A stretch of 64,000 nt of DNA. It comes from Aphidius gifuensis. Taxonomy: Eukaryota; Arthropoda; Insecta; Hymenoptera; Braconidae. The DNA lies in the NCBI RefSeq assembly GCF_014905175.1, contig NC_057793.1, forward strand, positions 15,346,673 through 15,410,672, written 5' to 3'. Under the pieces are notes generated by a model, which searched no databases, was not told the DNA's origin, and saw only the letters and a list, made by a program, of their open reading frames with translations. Both the position numbers and the translations under genes were made by a program. Every line of letters starts with the position of its first letter. Position 1 is the stretch's first letter. Below, in pieces: positions 44,400 through 56,260 of this stretch.

Positions 44400-46560
44400 A
44401 CCTGTTGAAAATTGAAAATTTTCAATACTCCGGCTAGGGCCATTGTTATTTTTATTGCTCAGACATATTTTAACCGTTAATTAACGAAAACATTATTCAT
44501 ATTTAAAAGAAAGGCAATAGAGTTTTTCAAAGCTTTTTTTGGAGCCTCATAAACATTTTGATTCAACTCTATGATGACATTTTTTGGTCCGTTTTTTTTA
44601 TTTTTTTTTCGGCGAGCCATAACTTTTGTTATAATCAAGATAGGGAATTCGTATTAGGCTCAAATTATGCGCCTAAAAAAAATCTAGTGACGGCATTACG
44701 GTTTTTTTTTTCTCTCAATAACAGTTCAAAACTTAAGACTTTAAGACTCGCGAGACGCGAGACCGAGACCGAGATCTCCTTCAGTCAATAAAACGATACC
44801 GATACCGAGACCGAGAGTATCGACTGAAAGTCTCGCCGGTATCGCGAGACTTTGAAAATTTCAGATCGAATTTTTTTTTCTTTCTCGTAACGAATCGTAT
44901 TGAAAAGAAGAACTGTTATGCAGTACAATACTGTACAGTAAGACACTGCACAGTAAGACATTGACGCTACAGTCACAACGAGATAACTACAAGCCTTATC
45001 TACCTATGAAAATTGTAAAGTTACGCCAATTATATTTTCCTAAACTGATATTTTTTGTATCTGATATTTTAAAAGCAGTATTTTACTTCGTGGAAAGGGA
45101 AAAATACATATCAATGAAGAGAAAAAAAAGAAAAAAATCTATTATTTGTTTATGAAATTTCTAAAGTCTTTTGTCCAACTACTTCATTGATTTTTAAAAT
45201 TTAAAGTTTCAACTTCGAACATTCTTTCTTTCTATATTTATTCGGAAATATTATTTTAGAAATTCTAAAAATTATTAAATTATGTTATAATTTTGTATGA
45301 TTTAATTTATCAATTTTATTGATATAAAATATTAATTAAAATAATTCAATATTTATTTTAAAATATTGAATAATATAATATTAATTGTTTTTATTTCATA
45401 TGAATTTTTAATAAAATATTTATATATTATTCAATCATTTAATTCAATTTAATGATTGAATAATATATAAATAAACCAATTGGTTTCTATTCTTTTATAT
45501 TTTACTTAACGAAAAAATATTAGTATAAAAGCGAGACCCGGCGATACTTGCGAGACGAGACCGAGACGAGACCGAGACCGAGACCGAGACCTGGTGCGAA
45601 CGAGCGAGACCGATACCGAGACTCGCTGAATCTCGTCTCGTCTCGTACCGCATGAAGCCCTAACAGTTTTCGAGCAAAAAAATTAAATATCCGAATTTTT
45701 TGTCAAATTTTGAAGTTTTTTTTTTTTTTTCTCAAAAACTATTATAGATAGGGGAAAAAACCTATTAAGCGGACGATAGAGTTTTTTGAGACGAATAATA
45801 TGAGCCTTATACGAAGGCTCTCTTTTGATTTCGCGTTGAGTTATTCATTGCGCCGTTTTTAAAATTTTTTTCGGCGAGCCATAACTTTTGTTATAATCAA
45901 GATAGGAAGTTCGTATTAGGCTCAAATTATGTGCCTCAAAAAAATCTAGTAACGGCATTAAGGGTTTTTTTCTCTCTCAATAACAGTTTTCGAGAAAAAA
46001 AATTAAATATCAGAGTTTTTTTTTTTAATTTTATAGTTTTTTTCTTTTTTTCTCAAAAACTATTATAAACGGAAAAAAATTTTGCAAAGCGGGCGATAGA
46101 GTTTTTTGAGACACAAAAATTAAGCCTAATACGAAGTCTCTACTATGATTTTGCGTCGAGTTATATATTGCGCCGTTTTTATAACTTGTAAAATTTTCAC
46201 ATGAAAACGTATGTACTATTTTAAGTTACATAAATAATAATTTAAGAATGATGAAATATAAAACAGAAAAGATTCACGAATAAAAAACCTTTGGTGATAA
46301 ATACTCTCTGATGGAAAGTTTAGACACCACAAATTTTTAAGTAAGAAAAAAAAATTTTTTCAAAATTTACATTTTAGTTTTTTGATCAAAAACTATTATC
46401 AATAGAGCAAAAAACCTATAACGCGGGCGATAGAGTTTTTTAATGCGCTTCTTTTGAGCCTGGTACGAAGTCTCTCGGTTAGTTAGTTCGTAAGTTATGA
46501 GCGTTTTTTTCTTTTCGCCGATGAATTCAAGACTGCGGCTGAGCCTATGGCTCCTAGCCT
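44400..46560. repeat. ~317-bp tandem repeats (ggcgagccataacttttg family)
   Basis: Units containing 'ggcgagccataactttt', 'ttcgtattaggctcaaatta' and 'ctctcaataacag' start near 44,613 and 45,872, with a weaker one to 46,560. Removing the 942-bp insertion gives a period near 317 bp. Confidence 0.75.
44727..45660. mobile_element. Non-autonomous element with 8-bp target duplication (hAT-like)
   Basis: The element is flanked by TAACAGTT at 44,719-44,726 and 45,661-45,668. The neighbouring repeat unit (near 45,985) has the uninterrupted 'ctcaataacagttttcgag', which is the empty site and fixes both ends. The inside is rich in gagaccgagac-type repeats at both ends (44,750-44,850 and 45,530-45,650) around an AT-rich middle. 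It has no transposase frame. An 8-bp duplication is typical of hAT elements, but the tips are not a clean inverted repeat. Confidence 0.75.
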
Positions 46561-46891
46561 CCGTAAAAAAAAAAAAAAAAAAACAAAACGAACTATTTGA
46601 TGTTAAAAAAATTTAATTAACCACAAACACATGATGGTGCTTCATCGCCGCCACCACCACCACCACCACCACCACCACCATGTATTTGTTCTATTATGAT
46701 TGCTGCTGTTTAAATATGATCAATATTGTTATTGTTATTTTGATTTCCACTCGGTACATCATTTATTAAATTATTATTTACTCCTGTTGTTGTTGTTTCA
46801 TTGAATGATTCAATATTTAATCATCTGTTCCATTTTTTTGTCCTTAACAAATTCATTCAAGATCTTAAATTTATTTCGATCATGGCAAGCA
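46561..46891. other. Spacer with (CCA)n and Cys-coding minus frame
   Basis: (CCA)n lies at about 46,648-46,681. On the minus strand a frame (46,920-46,825) reads SGYSSACACHDRNKFKILNE then FVKDKK, which continues the pattern of the adjoining tandem units and may be the array's terminal exon. Confidence 0.4.
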
Positions 46892-48050
46892 CAAGCACTT
46901 GAATAACCACTATCTTGTGTATTATTTGATTATTGAACAGATTTATTTCAAATACTCATTATTTGATTTAAAATATTATTACAACTACCAGTACAAGTCT
47001 CATGAAAATTACCAGACATTGGTATAGCACCTGGTCCTATTTTAAATTTTACTGATTTAGGATTACCAGTACATTTATCAGATGTTTTTGATAATATTTC
47101 AGTGTCATTGATTGTCTCTTGAAATCCTATACAATCTAAATTACCATCTTTGCTATCTTTACGTTCACGTGGTACCACATTTTATTCACATATTATTTAT
47201 TGTTGTTTGGTATTGTGATTATGATGTTGCTGTCGTATTATGTCAAGCACTTGAATAACCACTATCTTGGGTTTTATTTGTTTATTTGACAAATTCATTT
47301 TCAATACTCATTATTTGATTGAAAATATTATTACAACCACCAGTACAAGTCTCATGAAAATTACCAGACATTGGTATAAGATCTAGTCGTATTTTAAATT
47401 TTACTGATTTAGGATTACCAGTACATTTATTACATGTTTCTAAAAATTCTTCAATGTCATTAATTGTCTCTTGAAATCCTATACAATCTAAAATACGATC
47501 TTCACTATCTTTACGTTCACGTAGTACCAAATTTTATCCACATATTATTTATTGTTGTTTGGTATTGTGATTATGATGTTGCTGTCATATTATGTCAAGC
47601 ACTTGAATAACCACTATCTTGTGTATTAATTGTTTATTCAACAGATTTATTTTAGATACTTATTATTTGTTTAAAATATTATTATAACCACCATTACAAG
47701 TCTTATCAAAATTATCAGACATTGGTATAGCACCTCGTCGTATTTTAATTTTTACTGATTTAGGATTACCAGTACATTTGTCACATTTTTCTGCTAATAT
47801 TTCAATGTCATTAATTGTTTCTTGAAATCTTATACAATCTAAAATACCATCTTAGCTATCTTTACGTTCACGTGGTACCACATTTCATCCACATATTATT
47901 TATTGTTGTTTGGTATTGTGATTATGATGTTACTGTCGTATTATGTCAAGCACTTGAATAACTATTATCCTGTGTATTATTTGTTTATTTAACAGATTAA
48001 TTTTAAATACTCATTATTTGATCAAAAATAACATAATAAATTATATATTG
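46892..48050 (-). repeat. 352-bp tandem array encoding a Cys-containing peptide
   Basis: The unit beginning 'caagcacttgaataac' starts at 46,892, 47,244, 47,596 and 47,947 (last one partial). On the minus strand the first two units hold open frames of about 76-82 codons (46,948-47,178 and 47,282-47,530). They share PRERKDS, LDCIGFQETIND, CTGNPKSVKFKI and MSGNFHETCTG.CNNI. The third unit has a stop. The frames begin with GTG rather than ATG, so they are exon-like pieces rather than complete genes. The CNKC and CTGGC motifs could bind metal. No family is recognised. Confidence 0.7.
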
Positions 48051-48427
48051 TATATAATAAAAGTTTTAACCTTAATATTCACCTTTGTCTCTTGAATCTT
48101 TTATGAAACTAAAATTTTAAACAAATTTTTTTGTATCGTTGTCAAGGGAATAAATAAATAAAACAAGATGAAAAATAATTTAAAATTACTTACCTTCATA
48201 CCGTTACTTTCGTTGCATCCATCTTTTGTTTTTTTTTTTTTTACTGCCCATTCTAAAGAAGTTTCACTTCAAAAATTTTTTTTCAATGTGGATAATGTTA
48301 TTATATAAATATCACCGCAGTCATAATAGCAATAAATGAAGTAGAATTTATATATGCAATGACAGGACGGTTATCAAAAAAAAGAACAATAACATTAGCA
48401 GACAACAGTGATTATGAAGTGAAATAA

Positions 48428-48765
48428 AAATTGAATAAAAAAAATTTAATAAATTAAGTAAAGATACAAAATTTACTAAAGAAAATATGAAGGAACAAAC
48501 AAAATGGATGAATAATTTTTAGTTGTAACAGTAATCATTGTAACAATAGAAATTAAAATAAATTTGTAATTACGAATTTCAATAAAGAAATTAATACTCC
48601 CCCCGCAGGGCAGGCACAGTTGCTTAAGCCTGCAACATCATTTTTTTTCGTTACATGTAATATTATTTCTAATATACAATGTAGCCTAAAAGTTTGTATG
48701 GCAAGGGCATGCATAAATTGAATGAATAATTAAATAAATAAATGAATAAATCAATGAAAACAAAA
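48428..48765 (+). repeat. 3' part of duplicated RPA unit and short flank
   Basis: 48,428-48,640 matches 10,327-10,545, including 'ccccgcagggcaggca'. The remainder is AT-rich. Confidence 0.6.
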
Positions 48766-48905
48766 ATAGCCAACGAAAAGCAGTAGCTAAAGAAAAGATT
48801 ATTAAAGTTGTTAAAGTTATTGATTTATCGAAAAAAATCATCTTTAAAGCAACATTAATTCCTTAGCTACATCTTTTCCGCTGCTACTGCTTTTCCTCAG
48901 ACATT
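48766..48905. repeat. AGCTAAGGAA foldback unit
   Basis: 'aaaagcagtagctaa' and 'ccttagctacatcttttcc' form the two arms of one hairpin of the family seen at 28 and 31.5 kb. Confidence 0.75.
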
Positions 48906-51136
48906 TTTATCTTTCAAGCATGAATCTCTCTTGTTTTTGGAATGTCGGACTGACTGGACCTTTCTTTTAACCAGTCGTCTGGCGACGGTGAGTTTGCGGT
49001 TATTTTTGTATGTTGGTGACCAACCTCCACGTGCTATCACTTTTGTAAGCTTTGATTTTTGTGATCTACTCAAGGCTGATCCTCGAGTTGTTCTTGATAC
49101 TTTTGATAATTAGATTTAGTTTATTAATAAATTGATAATTAATATTTTGTTGGACGCGGTCCCCTTTGGAGTAGGATTTTTGAAATAATTATGGATTACG
49201 TTATTTTGTAATTGAGTTACGTTGATACACGAGTTAAGTTAGAGTTCGATAAATAAATATGGAAAAAATTGGATTAATTGCGTGTTTTGTTATTATTTTC
49301 GGAGTATATATCAATTTTTATTTCCAGGATTTAATTATTGTGACAGCTGGCCATTTTGCTAAAACCCACACACTGAGGGAACCTGCGGCTTTCCTCTAGA
49401 TTGCTTGTTTCGGTTGTTTTATTCATTGTTTGATTGTATTTTTGTCCAGGTATGAATGTGTTCTGAGCGCGAGATTGTGTTATTTTTTTTCCGGTTGTAA
49501 GGTGATTTGAAAACCCCTCGATTTGATTAATTACGTTTTTGTATACAAATTATTATTATTATTATGTTGGATTATTCGATTCTAGCTTTGTTTATTTTTC
49601 ATGAACAATATACAGGAAAAATGACGGTAAAAGATGGTCCGAGAAAATAACTGGCCGAAATGTCATGTTACAAATGGTGCCCAATCACAGACTTGCATTG
49701 TTATTTTATTCTGAAAATGATTATTATTGTAAACTTTGTCGGGTTTAACTAGATGCAATATTAATAAATAATTATAAAATCTTGTTGACAACTTCCTCGT
49801 ATTATTTATTGAATTAATATACGCAACGCGATATCAACAATCATCAATTTCGTGCAAAAACTCCGCCAATCAATTTTATTATTAAATTTTAGCGCGATAT
49901 TATCTATTCAACTCGCGAATTGTTAGTCTCCGCTAGAATATTTATTTCATTATTATTGACGCGATATTACTTATAAACTATTTTAAAACATTTATCTATT
50001 ATCAATTTTATACTCTAGAGTAGCCTTAATAGTTTTGAATTCTCGCGCGTCTAAGTCACAATATGACGGAAATATTATAGTGCGCGTGCGCGGGCCTCAC
50101 GGCAGAGAAGGGATGAAGAAGCCGGTTAACCGGCACCTGACATCTCATTCGTTTTCTTGTGTTAACCGTGTACAGACCGTCATTGTGACTAGCTGTCAGT
50201 TTAGACGCCGTGAAAATTCAAAGTGCATTAAAAGTTTATGAGTTTATAAAAAGTATAAAATAATTGTTAATAATTGTGCCAATAAATGAGAAGGACTTCA
50301 TACTACAGTTGCTACGAAATATCGAGGTAAATAAATTAATTATTTACGAGTTTTCTTTGTTTAATTCACTTGGTCATACAAGTTGTTAAATTCTTTTGAA
50401 TCATTGTAGTTTTCTCTTTTTTCTTTTTGCATTTTCCATTAATAATTTTACATCTATTAATTGTTTGATATTATATTTAATTATTGTCATTTGATTTAAT
50501 TAATTATTTAGTGTATAAGTTATGTATTCAAGATTTTTCTTCAGTGTGCGTCGACAGGCCCATGCGGATTCAGACCCGTTGAGTAATACATAGACCTCTC
50601 TCTCTCTTACACACGCGTAGTATTAGGGGGAAATAAAATCGTTTGTATGTAGCTTAGTAACAAAGGAAAATCCTTTGTCTTCGCTTGCATTTGTCTAAAA
50701 TTTATTCAGGTCATCCTAGATTATCTTTTATTGTTAATAATTATTTATTTATAAATTTTGATATTGTTTATAACAATATATTATTAAATTAAGTTGAAGA
50801 AAATTAGTAAATTCGGAAATAACGGCTAATCCGATATTTTCTTCGTTAATATATAATATTACGCACTACTCGGTCGATCCAGTATTTCTCTTGGTTTTCT
50901 TGATAAATCATCGCGGTTCCTGGACGACCCAGGTACTCTATTGTTTATCAATTGGATTCACGTGATCTTGGTTGATCCGGGATTTAGTTTAGTTAAATTC
51001 TCGTGTTATTGGCTGATCCAAGAATAACAAGCTATACCACCAAAACGAGTTGTTACGGCAAGTGGTTAAGCTGAAACCGTGTTATATTCTATTCAGCTAG
51101 TTCCGATAAGTAGTAGCTGATAAAGCAACCAAGACA
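48906..51136. other. Region with a possible LTR end and primer-binding site
   Basis: CATGTTACA followed by AATGGTGCCCAATC at about 49,664-49,686 looks like an LTR end beside a primer-binding site. A possible LTR start is TGTTGGACGCGG at 49,149. No second LTR was found. The DNA from here to the pol remnant at 51,137 would then be the leader and lost gag, but I see no gag frame. A short ORF at 48,931-49,113 and one at 50,035-50,241 are unassigned. Confidence 0.3.
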
Positions 51137-52110
51137 GAGGCACTTATCCTCCCTTCTTTATCAGAAGACTTCATTGTGGGTATAGACTTTTTACAAGCAG
51201 CAGGTATAGTGATTGACTTTGGTGACAGGTCATGGTTTTATAGGGATAACCCAAAAAAAAGAAACATATTTTCACCAGCTGTAAATTCCACAAAAATACA
51301 CTGTCTTGGACTAAGGACACTTGAGCGGGATTAAAAATCAGAATTAAATAAGTTTTTGACTGATAATCTTCCTGAGGCACCATTTCTTGTCACTCATCTG
51401 ACTCAGCACCACATTGACGTTGATGGATATCCATCCATACGTTAGAAACCACACCGAGCAAATCCAGCCATGTGTGCGGTGATGAAGCAGGAGGTTGACA
51501 AAATGTTGGCATCCGGAATCATCGAACCTTCTCGAAGTTAGTTGGCAAGTCTGGTGGTGTTGGTACCAAAAGGTGAAGAAAAATATAGATTTTGTGTTGA
51601 CTTTAGAAAAGTAAATGACGTAACCAAGAAGGATGCTTATCCAATTCCGGATATGACAGCCATCTTGAACGAACTTCGTCAAGAACATTATATTACCATT
51701 GATTAAAGTCGGGCAGAAAACCCTAGCAGTGGTGGATTATCGAGCACCGTTGAACACCAAACAGCTTCGTCGTTTTTTTGGTATGGCATCCTGGTACCGC
51801 TGGTTCATACCAGACATTGCGTCAGGGCGGAGCCCTTAACCAGACTGACAAAAAAGGATATTCCTGAGATCTGGGGGGAAGCGTAGATCAACAATTTCCG
51901 TAAGTAATGCTTACTAAAAAGTAATTGCTTATGCTAATAGAACAATGACTGACACAGAAAATCGTTATTCAGTAACTGAGCAGGAAAATACTTGGCTGTA
52001 ATCTAGTCAATCCGGAAATTCCGTTGTTACCTGGCGGGTTACTTATTCACTGTCATAACTAGAGTCGCAAAGTTCGGTCAATTTTCGAGGCGATTTCAAT
52101 TTGTGAGTGT
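51137..52110 (+). pseudogene. Ty3/Gypsy pol remnant (protease end, RT, RNase H pieces)
   Basis: Pieces in order on the plus strand: SEDFIVGIDFLQAAGIVIDF (protease C-terminal region, ~51,155), VDKMLASGIIEPS (~51,497), VVLVPKGEEKYRFCVDFRKV then NDVTKKDAYPIPD (RT, ~51,555-51,650), a jump to LRRFFGMASWYRWFIPDI (~51,768), KVIAYANRTMTDTENRYSVTEQE (~51,920) and YLAGYLFTVIT (RNase H, ~52,030). Stops interrupt at about 51,334, 51,443, 51,539 and 51,703. The catalytic YxDD region is deleted. This is a dead fragment of a Gypsy element. Confidence 0.85.
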
Positions 52111-52395
52111 ACCGGTGTAAAAGTGCCGGTAAGTCCAATGGGTACGTTCATACGTAGTTTAACTACTCGTTTGTTTATCTTGAAAATATGGAAGATGTTG
52201 TGTGTCCTGTAAAAAGTTAAGTATTGCTAAATCGTCAATTAAAATAATTTATAAATTAAAAAATAAATAAAATGAATTACGGTACCTATGAAGAAATTGT
52301 TTTTTTTTTTTTTTATTTTTTTTTAAGCAGCAATATTTTTTATACGAATATTCGGACAGAGATGAGCGGTTTTTTTTTTTTTTTTATCGACGACC
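52111..52395. other. AT-rich gap
   Basis: T-runs near 52,290 and 52,370 only. Confidence 0.4.
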
Positions 52396-53230
52396 TTAGG
52401 TTAGAAATTGTAATCAGACCGTACACGGTCTACTAAAATTGTAGATACAAATTTTTAAAAGTTTAAATATTTAACCGCATACAAATCACATCGTGTACGG
52501 TGTATGTCATTAGAGGTTAAACCGTGTGCGGTATGAACTGTATACAGATATTCAACTATGAATCATACCGTGTGCGGTGTATGTCATTTGATAATAAACC
52601 GTGTGCGTTATGAACTGTATACGGTTTACGTGTAATACAAATACGAATTTTTTTATTTTAAATTTTTAACTGCATACGGATTGTACCGTGTGCGGTATGA
52701 ACTGTATACAAATATTTAACTATGAATCATACCGTTTACGGTGTATGTCATTTGATAGTAAACCGTGTGCGGTATGAACTGTATACGGTTTACGTGTAAT
52801 ACAAATACAAATTTTTTATTTTAAATTTTCAACTGCATACGAATTGTACCGTGTGCGGTATAAACTGTATACGGTTCACGTGTAATACAAATATAAATTT
52901 TTCCATTTTAAATTTTTAACTGCATACAAACAAGCATATAAACTGTATACGGTTTACGTGTAATACAAGTACAAATTTTTTAATTTCAAATTTTCAACTG
53001 CATACGGATTGTACCGTGTGCGGTATGAACTGTATACAAATATTTAACTATGAATCATACGGTTTACGGTGTATGTCATTTGATAGTAAACCGTGTGCGG
53101 TATGAACTGTATATGGTTTACGTGTAATACAAATACAAATTTTTTTATTTTAAATTTTTAACTGCATACGAATTGTACCGTGTGCGGTATGAACTGTATA
53201 CAGTTTACTGATTATTGCAGATGCAAATTC
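52396..53230. repeat. Satellite with accgtgtgcggtatgaactg units
   Basis: At least six units combine 'accgtgtgcggtatgaactg', 'tatacggtttacgtgtaata' and 'aaatttttaactgcatac'. Higher-order copies of about 300 bp (for example 52,680 and 52,998 onward) repeat the block with 'aatcataccgttta..gtgtatgtcatttgata'. The motif accgtgtgcggt is close to palindromic. Confidence 0.85.
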
Positions 53231-53640
53231 AAATATTTAACTGTATCCGTTTCATTGATTATTCTATCGTATTATTTCAGTGAAGACCATGTATTTCAAA
53301 TTTTCAGTATTTATCTGCCCATCAACATTTAGAGATGCACATAAAAAATTTAAATAGTAAAAAACATTTTTAAAAATTCGTTGCTATTGCTATTGTTTAT
53401 TTTTTTTTGAGGTTTATCAATACCGCATGCGATATATACTTTTAGACGGTATGCATGTTTTAATTCATCTATTAATCTATTTAATAGAAAATTGAGCATC
53501 ATGCCCCACTATTTGATCATCGGAAAAACAGTTGAATAATCGTTGCTTAGACAGAAGTAAGAATCATTTCATAAGACAGCTGTATCAAATCATATCAAAA
53601 ACATACATACATATATCTAAAACTGATCAATCATGCTAGA
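53231..53640. other. AT-rich gap, nothing recognised
   Basis: A few stray copies of the satellite words appear at its left edge. Confidence 0.4.
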
Positions 53641-54519
53641 AGTTGGTGCAAAATTTATTTCAAACGAGTTTTACTCAAATACGTTAAGAAATATGATCTC
53701 AAATTAAATATAAGTGACTCAAAAACATTGAAAAAATTTTACAAAAGCGGAAAATGTGTTGATTTAGTCGAAACTGAAGGCTACAATGAAAATTTTATAT
53801 ACAAAGAGTTGGGATATAAATGCAAAATGATTAATCAAATGTAAGTAATATTTCCATAAGAATTTTTTCATTCTTAAAAAAGTTTACAAACAAAAACAAT
53901 AGCTAAAAAAAGTAGTATTTATATTGGTTATTGAATCACTTTGACTGGATTTTCAATATCGTTATTTTCTTTGATTTTTATTATTATTGATAGAACTGGT
54001 GCACCATGTCGTTTTATAATAACTGTTAAGGCTGAACTAGAAGAATGCGATCATGAACAAGGTGAAGGTGTTCGTGAAGAAGGTGAAGGATGTAATCGTA
54101 AAACGTCATGGCTTCCACGTTAGTAGTGACGATGACCATGATCATCAAATCCTTGGCCTTGATATTACAGGCGAAGAACACGGATTCAAAGGTTCTTTTT
54201 TGATTGAATTATTTATTAATATTACAGTAATATAGTTAAAAAAGATGATTATAGTCGCTTCAAATAATTTTTTTTGATTTTATTTTTATACAGATTTAAA
54301 TGAGAAAGAAATTTGAAAACACAAGGAACAGGTCCAGCACGTTATTGATATAATCCAATTACACTTCAAAATATTTTCGTATAGTGATGTGGAGTTAAAA
54401 ATGAAGTCTTTGGATAACATTATCGAAGTGTGGAAATTAAATAAAAATGATAAGCTAGTATATATTCTCAAAAATTTTAATTCACTGCCTGATGATATTT
54501 CTAATATAATTAAGTTTTA
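53641..54519 (+). pseudogene. Decayed spliced gene of unknown function
   Basis: Protein-like stretches lie in order with plausible splice sites. An exon ending at 53,838 (KLNISDSKTLKKFYKSG, GYNENFIYKELGYKC) has donor AAAT|GTAAGT. A second starts after 'attgatag' near 53,992 (TGAPCRFIITVKAELEECDH). Another starts near 54,293 (EQVQHVIDIIQLHFKIFSYS, LDNIIEVWKLNKNDKLVY, SLPDDISNIIKF) and ends at 54,519, with one stop near 54,315. Frames between the parts do not join cleanly. No known domain is recognised. Confidence 0.4.
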
Positions 54520-55559
54520 AAACATTTGGTGTCTGGACTAATATTAGACCAGAGACAGTCTGTACCATATACGGTGTATGGAAATGACATGGTCTTAAAA
54601 ATTGATTACAATACAGTGTCAGTTATATCATGAGACCCGGTAGGGTCTCTCGTTGAAGTTGTTTAAAAACGAGAGACTGCCGGGGATATATGTCTTTTAA
54701 GTTCATGTGTGTGACGTCATTGATTTATAGTCAAGTCCATATCTTTTGATTGAGCAATCGAAAAAAAAAATAACAACAGTTTGACTATATAAATCGAGGT
54801 TCCTCTTTCAAATGAGCCTATTATTGGATTTTTTGGTGCATTATTTAAAAAGATATAAATATATGATAAACCGGCCCCCCGTTTTTTTGTAAAAAATAAA
54901 TTTCTGTCGATTTTGTCGATATTTGAAGTTTTTACCAAGTTGGCGTCATGTATCTGATAAATTCGCCCGAGAATATTAGTTGGTCATTCTGCTCTATCTG
55001 ATTAGCAGTATGTCATATGGCAGCGAAAGTTTAAAAATGGCGTAGCGATGCTGCGCGAACCATACCTTGTTTTTTATCATTTCCTGTGATTTCTAGGGCC
55101 TCTCATTATTATTACTAATCAAAATAATAGTTGTATGAAACGACTCATGTTAAAGATTGTAAGTACATTAGTTAACAAATTAACATTGGCAAGCACAACT
55201 GTAGTTGCGTACGATGGTTATTGTGCAGGATCGTTTTGCCAATATTTTTGAATCTTTGCTGCGATCTGCGATACTGCAAGGCAGTATTAAACGTATGACA
55301 TTATCAGACATTATAATCAAACTATCCAACGCTGAACACTGCCTCAAAATATTGCGGGAAAACGTTTCAATATTGCTTAATATTTTATTGTTGTGTGTGT
55401 GCTACTACGAAGTTGCCAAATTGTATTAAAGAAAAAAACCAATCAACGAATTTTGAACTCTTCAATTGTCAGTATTTGTAATCATTGTTGAAATAATACA
55501 TATACAATAATAATACCTAATACATAATTAACAGTATTTTATAAGAATATTATCGATAC

Positions 55560-56260
55560 ATAGTGTATTAGCTTTCAGTGTCTGTACTTTTTACCGAGTT
55601 GAACCCGGATGCGATCTGAAATACTTCCGCGAATCTCCAGTCAGTATTTCAGATCACAGTGTGATAAAAATTATTCATCAATCAACTAGTTATTGAATTT
55701 GTAGCTATTGTTGAAATAATAATTATAAAATAATAATATTCATTGATGATAGTAATATATAGAGCTTTTAGTGACCCTAATTTATACAAAGTTAAATCTC
55801 GATGCGATCTGAAATATTTCCACGAATTCCCAGTCAGTATTTCAGATCATAGTGTGACAGGAATTATTCACGAATCAACTAGTTATTGAATTTGTAGATA
55901 TTGTTGGAATAATATTTATAAAATAATTATAAAATGATAATATTTATTGATGATAGTAATATATAGAGCTTTTAGTGCCTCTAATTTATACAAAGTTAAA
56001 TCTCGATGCGATCTGAAATACTTCCACGAATTCCCAGTCAGTATTTTAGATCATAATGTGACAGAAATTATTTACAGTTCAACTAGTTATATTAAATTTC
56101 TAGCTATTGTTGGAATAATATTTATAAAATCATAATAATATTTATTGACAATGATAATATATAGAGCTTCTAGTGCCTGTACTGTTTACCAATTTTTACT
56201 CGCCACGATCTGAAATACTTCTGAGAGATATCCCTGGCATTATTTTAGACCGCAGCAAGA
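55560..56260. repeat. ~200-bp tandem units each with a GATCTGAAATACT hairpin
   Basis: Four units in the left arm (hairpins near 55,613, 55,806, 56,010 and 56,206). In the better-preserved ones GATCTGAAATACT is followed after about 17 bp by AGTATTTCAGATC, a 13-bp stem. The mirror set is in the right arm at about 58,240-58,960. Confidence 0.85.

Larger units (their letters stand above)
43766..48270. mobile_element. Candidate nested insertion (~4.5 kb) carrying a J-domain gene
   Basis: Comparison with copy 1 (10,150-10,190) shows extra DNA between the poly-A tract and 'ttttcaatg..gaatgttatt'. Near the left edge AGTGAAACTTCTTCAG (43,791-43,806) and near the right edge its complement CTAAAGAAGTTTCACT (48,253-48,268) form a 15-16-bp inverted repeat with one mismatch. 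About 25 bp of extra sequence lies outside the left repeat, so the exact end is uncertain, and poly-A hides any target duplication. No transposase is visible inside. Confidence 0.5.
43292..48427 (+). pseudogene. RPA70-like remnant, copy 2, split by an insertion
   Basis: The first piece (43,292-43,740) reads IKEWKDERGTSKKFTIDIC, with a stop soon after and the frame moving to GEAAN..HGLIEVPLSIK. The second piece (48,311-48,427) reads TGRLSKKRTITLADNSDYEV, which keeps the Asn-Ser before Tyr that copy 1 has lost. About 4.5 kb (43,766-48,270) separates them. In copy 1 the two pieces are 260 bp apart. Both copies are dead, and their differing damage suggests they decayed independently after duplication. 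Confidence 0.7.

Noticed and set aside
54717..54938. ORF with identical partner at 59,606-59,827
   Set aside because: The pair is explained by the inverted arms; no coding signature and no start context.
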